Below, piece after piece: positions 1 to 4,315 of a DNA stretch of 5,100 nucleotides. How positions within the stretch are numbered: the first letter of the stretch is position 1; each line of letters opens with the position of its first letter. Position numbers and translations under genes: made by a program. Where the stretch lies: the NCBI GenBank assembly GCA_002476905.1, contig DLND01000022.1, forward strand, positions 1 to 5,100. The letters are read 5' to 3'. The notes under the pieces were generated by a model, which saw only the letters and a program-made list of their open reading frames with translations, had not been told where the DNA came from and ran no database searches. The DNA is from Flavobacteriales bacterium UBA7519 (GTDB lineage Bacteria > Bacteroidota > Bacteroidia > Flavobacteriales > Weeksellaceae).

Positions 1-526
1 CAATCTGATCTCCAACATTTACAATTTTTTCTGCGTATCTGTCAAAAGAAAGTTTTTTAACCGGAGCAAAAGTAGTAGCATTGTAAACATTGACTGCATA
101 AGTGCTGAAAAAATCATTGCTGGTTACATAGACATAATTTCCCGCAAAAGCGATTCCTCTGGCTTGTTCTGCCTGGAATGTTGCTTTTTTCTTAAAAGTA
201 TAACGGTCTACCACTTCTACTTTGTTGGAGTTGTTGACTACAAGATAAGCCTTGTCCTCTTTGAAAGCTATAGTTTGCAAAACATCACCCAAAGGTTGGT
301 TGTCATTATTACTAGCATAGATATTTTCTGACAAAGTTGATAAGTCTGCGGATAGATAAGATACTTCTGCCTGGTTTTTGTTAAACCCACCTTCTACACC
401 CATAAGAATCCCACCTTGATAAGCCCCTTTTACAACATCATTTTCAAGTATTTCGTCGTCTTTACACGCCGTGGTTAAAAGTAATGTTGCTGCAAAAAAT
501 CCTGTGAGTAGTTTTCTGATTTTCAT
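1..526 (-). CDS. Surface lipoprotein, YncE/DUF5074-like beta-propeller, probable BtuG-type cobalamin binder (C-terminus outside window)
   Basis: Only the first 175 codons are present; the frame is open to the window edge. The N-terminus MKIRKLLTGFFAATLLLTTAC is a lipoprotein signal peptide with lipobox TTAC and acylated Cys21. The next residues, KDDE, match the Bacteroidota lipoprotein export signal that sends lipoproteins to the outer face of the outer membrane. The rest shows short beta-strand repeats of the kind seen in YncE-like propellers: IAFKEDKAYLVVNNSNKVEVVD (about 87-108), IAFAGNYVYVTSN (about 124-136) and VNVYNATTFAPVKKL (about 143-157). The gene starts 10 bases after the stop of the BtuB-like receptor and so lies downstream of the same cobalamin riboswitch. 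By analogy with Bacteroides BtuG, it probably captures cobalamin at the cell surface and passes it to the receptor. The lipoprotein call is firm and the propeller fold likely. The B12 role rests on context and could be wrong if this is a generic DUF5074 protein. Confidence 0.8.
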   Translation of the reverse strand, partial: MKIRKLLTGFFAATLLLTTACKDDEILENDVVKGAYQGGILMGVEGGFNKNQAEVSYLSADLSTLSENIYASNNDNQPLGDVLQTIAFKEDKAYLVVNNSNKVEVVDRYTFKKKATFQAEQARGIAFAGNYVYVTSNDFFSTYAVNVYNATTFAPVKKLSFDRYAEKIVNVGDQI

Positions 527-536
527 AATATATAGA

Positions 537-2360
537 TTAAAAATTTAAATTCAAATTGATGGCAAAATTTCGTTTTGGCATATAATAGCCGTAAACAGTT
601 CTGTAAACTTTGTCCGTTATATTATTGACTTTGAAGCCTATTTTAGTTCCTCTTAATATTTCTACCGAGATGCCTCCATTAATTATGGCGAATGATTCTA
701 AAGCTAATTTTTCAGACTCTTCCGAATCGCTGAATATTTTGCCATTCCAGATACCCTGAGCAAAAATCTGATACTTTTTATAATGGTAAGAAAAATAACC
801 ATTGAGGTTGTGAAAGGGAACGTATGGAAGTTGTTTTTTCAGTTTCTGATCAGTAGATTGCGTATATGTGTAGGATATTCCTGTTTCTATGTGATGATTA
901 TTTTTGTCATAATTATACCCAATTTGTGATTCAACTCCCCAAGACTTTACTCTGTCTGTATTGATTGCTTCATACATTCCGGTAATATTCGGAAGCCATC
1001 GTATCATGTTTTTGATGTCCATAAAATACGATGTGACAGAGAATTTCCAATTTTTTAATTTAATGATGTGAGACATTTCTGCCTGGTGCGAAGTTTCTGC
1101 CTTCAAATTAAAATTGCCTCCTTGTACCCAATACAAATCATTAAAACTAGGTGCTCTGAAATTTTTTGACAGATTCAATTTTACCTGATACCAAGGTTTT
1201 GCTTGATAGCTTGCTCCCGCAGAAAATAAATAAGGACTGCTGAAGTCTTCAACAAAATCTTTCTTGGCTCCCAATTCTAGAAATAGATTTTTCAACTCAT
1301 TATTTCGGTACAAAACAGCGATGGAGCCTTGATTTCTGTTAGCAGGCAATCGATTGGTTTTGAAGCTTTCAGAAGTGATATAGTTGTATTCTAAAATGGT
1401 GTTGAAAGAAGATTTTTGAGTTAGTTGATAATTAAAATCTGATTTTAAAATATATTGTTCAGAAGCGCCTCCGCTTTGAGAATCGTTTTTTGCTGAGTTT
1501 GAAAAGTATTGATAATCATCAGTTAAATACGCAATTTTGAATTCGTTGCTGAGTTTCCTGTTTTTAAATTTCCAACCAAGTAAACTGCGGAAATTTTGGG
1601 TTTGATATTTTGTAGGTGTAGAAAACTCAGACAAAAGCGCATAGTTTTGAACACCGTCATACAGTTGAGTTTGCCAATAAAGTTCATTGCTTGGGGATAT
1701 TTTGTAGGCAATTCCCAGATTGAAAGCAGAATTCTGATAAGCGCCATTTCTGTTTTTGTAATATTTTTCTTCCACTTCATACTCATTTTCACTTTGAGAA
1801 TGGTTGATGTTAAAATTAAAACTGAAATTCTCATCGCTATATTTAGCAGATGCCAGCGAGTTTATTGTTGCAAAAGAACTATATTCCGAAAACAAATTCC
1901 CACTAAAACCTTTATTATAATCGAGAATATTGTTGAGATGAATAGAGCCTCCAATTGCACCGCTTCCATAAACCACACTTCCCCCGCCGTATTTAACTCC
2001 GACATTTTCATAACTCAGCGGACTCAAAGTATTAATGTCGCCTTGACCAAGGAAAACAGAATTGATATTAATGCCGTTCCAGACAAAAGCGGTTTGTTGT
2101 GCGGTTGTTCCACGAAAAGAGGGCGATGAAGTTGCGCCACGACCATTTTCCTTAATGTAAATGTTAGATTGAAAACGTAGTAAATCCGATAACGATGTGG
2201 AATTTTGTAAAATCTTATCAGAATTAATGTTTTCAATTTTCGCAGTTTTAGATACTTTTCTGTACTGATTATCAATCAATACGGTATCTATCAATGTTTC
2301 CTGAGCGGAAAATTGATTCAGCAATAAAAGGGAAAAGAGCGTAAAAAAAAGTTTTTTCAT
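537..2360 (-). CDS. btuB: BtuB-like TonB-dependent outer-membrane receptor for vitamin B12/cobalamin
   Basis: A 607-residue outer-membrane pore that would import cobalamin with energy from TonB-ExbBD. The signal peptide is MKKLFFTLFSLLLLNQFSAQ (1-20). A TonB-box-like DTVLID follows at 25-30, resembling the DTLVV of E. coli BtuB. The plug domain spans roughly 40-145 (SDLLRFQSNIYIKENG, FRGTTAQQTAFVWNGI, YGSGAIGGSIHLNN), followed by a long alternating beta-barrel. The barrel ends in NNITDKVYRTVYGYYMPKRNFAINLNLNF with the terminal Phe typical of BAM substrates. There is no N-terminal carboxypeptidase-regulatory-like domain, so it is not a SusC-type receptor, and its length is close to BtuB (about 600). 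The start at 2360 was chosen over an in-frame ATG at 2384 because it begins a clean signal peptide and has GGAGG upstream; the upstream ATG would add MLSEERQI and lies inside the leader hairpin. Substrate is inferred mainly from the cobalamin riboswitch directly upstream and the BtuG-like gene downstream. Confidence 0.9.
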   Translation of the reverse strand: MKKLFFTLFSLLLLNQFSAQETLIDTVLIDNQYRKVSKTAKIENINSDKILQNSTSLSDLLRFQSNIYIKENGRGATSSPSFRGTTAQQTAFVWNGININSVFLGQGDINTLSPLSYENVGVKYGGGSVVYGSGAIGGSIHLNNILDYNKGFSGNLFSEYSSFATINSLASAKYSDENFSFNFNINHSQSENEYEVEEKYYKNRNGAYQNSAFNLGIAYKISPSNELYWQTQLYDGVQNYALLSEFSTPTKYQTQNFRSLLGWKFKNRKLSNEFKIAYLTDDYQYFSNSAKNDSQSGGASEQYILKSDFNYQLTQKSSFNTILEYNYITSESFKTNRLPANRNQGSIAVLYRNNELKNLFLELGAKKDFVEDFSSPYLFSAGASYQAKPWYQVKLNLSKNFRAPSFNDLYWVQGGNFNLKAETSHQAEMSHIIKLKNWKFSVTSYFMDIKNMIRWLPNITGMYEAINTDRVKSWGVESQIGYNYDKNNHHIETGISYTYTQSTDQKLKKQLPYVPFHNLNGYFSYHYKKYQIFAQGIWNGKIFSDSEESEKLALESFAIINGGISVEILRGTKIGFKVNNITDKVYRTVYGYYMPKRNFAINLNLNF

Positions 2361-2366
2361 AATCTG

Positions 2367-2381
2367 CCTTTCCTCCGAAAG
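2367..2381 (-). promoter_or_regulatory. Shine-Dalgarno hairpin in front of btuB
   Basis: On the minus strand, CTTTC (2381-2377), loop GGAG (2376-2373) and GAAAG (2372-2368) form a perfect 5-bp hairpin. GGAGGAAAGG therefore sits partly in the loop, ending 6 bases before the ATG at 2360. This is the only convincing Shine-Dalgarno-like sequence among the starts in this window. A small RBS-bearing hairpin after the aptamer is the usual form of a translational expression platform in cobalamin riboswitches (L5-L13 kissing type). Its role here is inferred. Confidence 0.5.
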
Positions 2382-2479
2382 CATCTTTATTTAAAAATTT
2401 ATCTCTGGCAGGTCTCCTGACTTTCGCTGATTTTGCGCCTTCTCATCCGTCTATGGCGGACAATGGCATTTGATGAATA

Positions 2480-2507
2480 AAGAATAATCAGAAAAGGAAT
2501 TATTCTT
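2480..2507 (-). repeat. Hairpin in riboswitch insert with pyrimidine-rich loop
   Basis: AAGAATAAT (2507-2499) pairs perfectly over 9 bp with ATTATTCTT (2488-2480). The 10-base loop TCCTTTTCTG contains CCTTTTCT, which is complementary over 8 bases (one G-U) to AGGAAAGG, the Shine-Dalgarno segment of btuB. It is part of the riboswitch and may be the loop that contacts the expression platform. Confidence 0.6.
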
Positions 2508-2522
2508 AGCAAAAACTTTAAA

Positions 2523-2557
2523 AATTTAATTATTAATTTTTCATTATTAATTAAATC
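2523..2557 (-). repeat. AT-only imperfect hairpin in riboswitch insert
   Basis: The arms at 2557-2543 and 2537-2523 pair at 14 of 15 positions (one A-A mismatch, one G-U) around a GAAAA loop. Apart from the closing G the stem is entirely A and T. It lies in the variable peripheral part of the cobalamin riboswitch, between the CCGCAACTGT block and the second insert hairpin. Confidence 0.55.
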
Positions 2558-2643
2558 TGTTGCGATTTACAGTTGCGGGGACAGTTGAAGATTTGCACTC
2601 CATTCCCTTTTAATCCCGAAACATTCGGGAACCAAATTCTCGG

Positions 2644-2665
2644 CAAATATAAACAAGTTTATTTG
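2644..2665 (-). promoter_or_regulatory. Probable promoter of the btuB operon (-7 TATATTTG) within an imperfect palindrome
   Basis: TATATTTG at 2651-2644 matches the Bacteroidota -7 consensus TAnnTTTG exactly. A start about 7 bases further would fall near 2637, right at the first base of riboswitch helix P1 (2636), which supports it. The -33 element is weak: a TTTTT run lies about 21 bases upstream instead of TTTG. The -7 box is part of an imperfect palindrome, CAAATATAAAC-AA-GTTTATTTG, of unknown meaning. The promoter sits just behind the mutY stop, so some read-through from mutY is also possible. Confidence 0.6.
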
Positions 2666-2680
2666 ATAATTTAAAAATAC

Positions 2681-3739
2681 TTAGAATGGAAGTTTTCCTG
2701 TTTCTGAGATATTTCTCTTTTTGTAAAAGTTTTCCAACGGTTTTGGGAAGGATTTTTCTTCCGCCTGACTTTCCTCAACAATTATATAATCATTTTTTAA
2801 AGCAAATTTTTCAAATTCGCTTTTCGGTTCCACTTCGACAGTATTGATTTCAATTGTCATATTCTTATGCGTTAGTTTATGGTTGATTAGTTTTGAATTG
2901 ACAATATAATTAGTCCAATTTTCAGGAATCGAAATAGGGAATTCATAAAGTTTTTTCCAGATAAAGTCATTGCCTCTTTGTTTAATAAGGAAGTGATCTT
3001 TATGCTTCACAAAAAAATATTTCAGACTCAAATCCGAAACTTTAACTTTTTTCGTTTTTACAGGGTACTCCGAAACTCTTCCTGTTTGGAAAGCAGTGCA
3101 GTCCTCATTCACAGGACACTCTCCACAAAGCGGGTTTTTGGGTTTACAAATCTCAGAACCAATATCCATTATCGCCTGATTAAATTCGCCAGCTTTATCA
3201 TTGGGCATAATTAACAAAGCCAAATCGGAAAAGTATTGAAAAGCCTTAGAACTTGAAATGTCAAAATCATCAGCAAAAATCCTTGACAAAACTCTGTAGA
3301 AGTTACCATCTACTGCAGGAACTTTTTCTTCAAAACAAATACTTGCAATCGCAGCAGCCGTATATTTTCCGATACCTTTTAATTTTAAAATATCATTATA
3401 ATGGTTTGGAAACTCGCCTCCAAAATCTTCTACAACCTGATGAGCTGCTTTGTGAAGATTAATCGCTCGGGAATAATAACCCAAACCTTTCCAATATAAT
3501 AATACATCGTCTTCCGAAGCGTTGTGAAGCTCTACAACAGTGGGGAATCTTTCTATAAATCTGAGATAATGACCGAGTCCTTGCTTGACTTGGGTTTGCT
3601 GCAGAACAATCTCACTTATCCATATATTATAAGGAAGCTGGTTTTCTCTCCAGGGAAGTTGTCTGGCGTTGCTACCGTACCACTTTGTGAGCTTTTTTCC
3701 AATGTGAAGAAAATCAGCATTTTGTTTGTTTGTTTTCAA
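2681..3739 (-). CDS. mutY: A/G-specific adenine DNA glycosylase MutY
   Basis: Removes adenine mispaired with 8-oxoguanine in the GO repair system. All family hallmarks are visible in 352 residues. LPWR is at 28-31. Glu43 lies in WISEIVLQQTQV and is the catalytic acid. The helix-hairpin-helix LKGIGKYTAAAIAS is at 120-133, and catalytic Asp144 is in VPAVDGNFYRVLSRIF. The 4Fe-4S ligands C198, C205, C208 and C214 are spaced C-x6-C-x2-C-x5-C. The C-terminal third is the NUDIX-like 8-oxoG-reading domain, with WKKLYEFP (261-268) and HKLTH (287-291). The length is normal. The start is taken as TTG at 3739: a stop lies four codons upstream and no ATG precedes the conserved core in frame. A later start at ATT (Ile13) cannot be excluded. 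It is divergent from hup with a 47-bp gap, and upstream of the btuB operon on the same strand but probably independent of it. Confidence 0.96.
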   Translation of the reverse strand: MKTNKQNADFLHIGKKLTKWYGSNARQLPWRENQLPYNIWISEIVLQQTQVKQGLGHYLRFIERFPTVVELHNASEDDVLLYWKGLGYYSRAINLHKAAHQVVEDFGGEFPNHYNDILKLKGIGKYTAAAIASICFEEKVPAVDGNFYRVLSRIFADDFDISSSKAFQYFSDLALLIMPNDKAGEFNQAIMDIGSEICKPKNPLCGECPVNEDCTAFQTGRVSEYPVKTKKVKVSDLSLKYFFVKHKDHFLIKQRGNDFIWKKLYEFPISIPENWTNYIVNSKLINHKLTHKNMTIEINTVEVEPKSEFEKFALKNDYIIVEESQAEEKSFPKPLENFYKKRNISETGKLPF

Positions 3740-3757
3740 AAATATGTTTTATATTTG
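3725..3757 (+). promoter_or_regulatory. Probable hup promoter
   Basis: TATATTTG at 3750-3757 is an exact TAnnTTTG -7 box. Three tandem TTTG units (3721-3732) supply the -33 element: the middle one leaves 21 bases and the last leaves 17. Transcription would start near 3764, giving a leader of about 23 bases to the ATG at 3787. The -33 part lies inside the first codons of mutY on the other strand. Confidence 0.7.
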
Positions 3758-3762
3758 CACAC

Positions 3763-3794
3763 CAAAAATATAAAGAATTTTAGAAAATGACAAA
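3763..3794 (-). promoter_or_regulatory. Probable mutY promoter, overlapping the hup start
   Basis: On the minus strand, TTTG (3794-3791), a 20-base spacer and TATTTTTG (3770-3763) fit the Bacteroidota -33/-7 consensus. The start would be near 3757, leaving a leader of about 17 bases to the TTG codon at 3739. The -33 box lies within codons 2-3 of hup. A second TATTTTTG at 3744-3737 covers the TTG codon itself and is less likely to be used. Confidence 0.55.
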
Positions 3795-4077
3795 GGCAGA
3801 ATTGGTAAATACCATCTCGAATAAGCTGGGAGTAGAAAAGAATGATACACAGAAAGTTATAGAAGCTTTTATGCAGGAAATTAGGACCTCCATGTATAAT
3901 GGAGATAATGTTTACCTCAGAGGATTTGGTTCTTTTATTATCAAAACAAGAGCGGCAAAGACCGGTAGAAATATCTCAAAGAATACAGCAATAGAAATCC
4001 CTGCTCATAACATTCCTGCTTTCAAACCTTCAAAAACATTTGTAGAGAAAGTAAAGACCAAAGTTGCAGTGAAATAA
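3787..4077 (+). CDS. hup: HU/IHF-family DNA-binding protein
   Basis: A 96-residue histone-like protein that binds and bends DNA as a dimer in the nucleoid. The N-terminal helices (MTKAELVNTISNKLGVEKNDTQKVIEAFM) form the dimer body, followed by the signature NVYLRGFGSFIIKTR (41-55). The beta-arm is TGRNISKNTAIEIPAHNIPAFKPSK (59-83). A short lysine-rich tail makes it slightly longer than the usual 90. In the arm, the position of the DNA-intercalating proline of the classical RNPxTG tip is Ile63 (RNISKN), a form I recall from other Bacteroidota HU proteins. The leader AATTTTAGAAA before the ATG is A-rich and lacks a Shine-Dalgarno sequence. A 30-codon gene follows after 38 bases with no terminator between, so the two are probably co-transcribed. 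HU rather than IHF cannot be settled by eye. Confidence 0.95.
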   Translation: MTKAELVNTISNKLGVEKNDTQKVIEAFMQEIRTSMYNGDNVYLRGFGSFIIKTRAAKTGRNISKNTAIEIPAHNIPAFKPSKTFVEKVKTKVAVK

Positions 4078-4115
4078 TTAGTTCGAATATTAACAGTATA
4101 AAAAAAATATAAATT

Positions 4116-4208
4116 ATGCCAAGCGGAAAGAAAAGAAAAAGACACAAGGTAGCAACCCACAAAAGAAAGAAAAGAAGAAGAGCAAACAGACACAAAAAGA
4201 AAAAATAA
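4116..4208 (+). CDS. Tiny highly basic protein, bS22/mS38 (AURKAIP1/COX24)-like, probable ribosomal protein
   Basis: A 30-codon frame from ATG to TAA encodes a protein starting MPSGKKRKRHKVATHKRKK and ending in RHKKKK. It has 11 Lys, 7 Arg and 3 His among 30 residues and no acidic residue. The pattern KKRKRHKxxxHKRKKRRRxxR resembles the core of the mitochondrial small-subunit protein mS38 (AURKAIP1/COX24 domain) and of actinobacterial bS22, whose cores read roughly KKRxKRM..KKHRKLL.R.R. As I recall, proteins starting MPSGKKRKRHK are widespread in Bacteroidota and often left unannotated. Such small basic proteins usually bind rRNA. The A-rich leader (AAAAAAATATAAATT) is typical of strong starts in this phylum. 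It lies 38 bases after hup, and a strong terminator follows at 4237. That the gene is real is likely; the exact ribosomal family is inference. It does not resemble bTHX, which has a different GKGDRRTRRGK pattern. Confidence 0.8.
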   Translation: MPSGKKRKRHKVATHKRKKRRRANRHKKKK

Positions 4209-4236
4209 TTTAACCTTTTTGAGTCTTAAACATATC

Positions 4237-4274
4237 AAATATAGTTGGCATCTCGCCAGCTATATTTTTGTTTT
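4237..4274 (+). terminator. Intrinsic terminator after hup and the 30-codon gene
   Basis: AAATATAGTTGGC (4237-4249), loop ATCTC and GCCAGCTATATTT (4255-4267) form a 13-bp stem with a single G-U pair. TTGTTTT follows, so the stem runs into a T-rich tail beginning with TTTTT. It closes the hup transcript and separates it from rng, which starts 42 bases later. Confidence 0.85.
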
Positions 4275-4315
4275 ATATTTACAACCTTATTTTAATAAAA
4301 CCTTTTTATGAAGTT

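Larger units (their letters stand above)
2404..2636 (-). ncRNA. Cobalamin (adenosylcobalamin-type) riboswitch in the btuB leader
   Basis: Read on the minus strand, the conserved blocks appear in order. They are GGTTCCCG..CGGGATTAAAAGGGAAT with GGAGTGCAAATC (about 2633-2590), CTGTCCCCGCAACTGT (about 2584-2569), the B12-box variant GCCATTG (2467-2461; consensus GCCACTG), GAGAAGGCGC (about 2444-2435) and the hallmark GTCAGGAGACCTGCC (2421-2407). Helix P1 closes as TTTGG (2636-2632) with CCAGA (2408-2404), in the position of GCCGG/CCGGC in E. coli btuB. Between CCGCAACTGT and the B12 box lies an AT-rich insert of about 100 bases with two hairpins. No U-tract terminator follows, so control is more likely at translation. 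The element is 43 bases from the btuB ATG and would turn the receptor and its lipoprotein down when cobalamin is plentiful. Confidence 0.95.

Noticed and set aside
1596..2129. Plus-strand open frame of 177 codons inside btuB
   Set aside because: It is antisense to a strongly supported receptor gene, with no recognisable domain and a composition that mirrors the beta-barrel coding strand.
2361..2384. Upstream in-frame ATG for btuB at 2384 (adds MLSEERQI)
   Set aside because: It would put charged residues before an otherwise perfect signal peptide, and it lies next to the RBS hairpin of the leader; the ATG at 2360 fits better.
2364..2412. CTGCC at the riboswitch 3' end pairing with GGCAG just before the btuB ATG
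   Set aside because: Only 5 bp, and it would compete with P1 in the ligand-free state, opposite to the expected repression by ligand; weaker than the loop-to-RBS pairing.
2637..2680. Terminator after mutY
   Set aside because: Only a short AT palindrome without a GC stem or proper T tail is present; it is better explained as overlapping the btuB promoter.
4116..4208. 30-codon gene as bTHX (small 30S protein)
   Set aside because: bTHX has a GKGDRRTRRGK...YGKYRPRK pattern with Gly and aromatic residues that are absent here.
4005..4238. Minus-strand open frame across the hup end and the 30-codon gene
   Set aside because: It is a shadow frame opposite lysine/arginine codons, giving a Phe/Ser/Leu-rich product with no family resemblance and no start signals.
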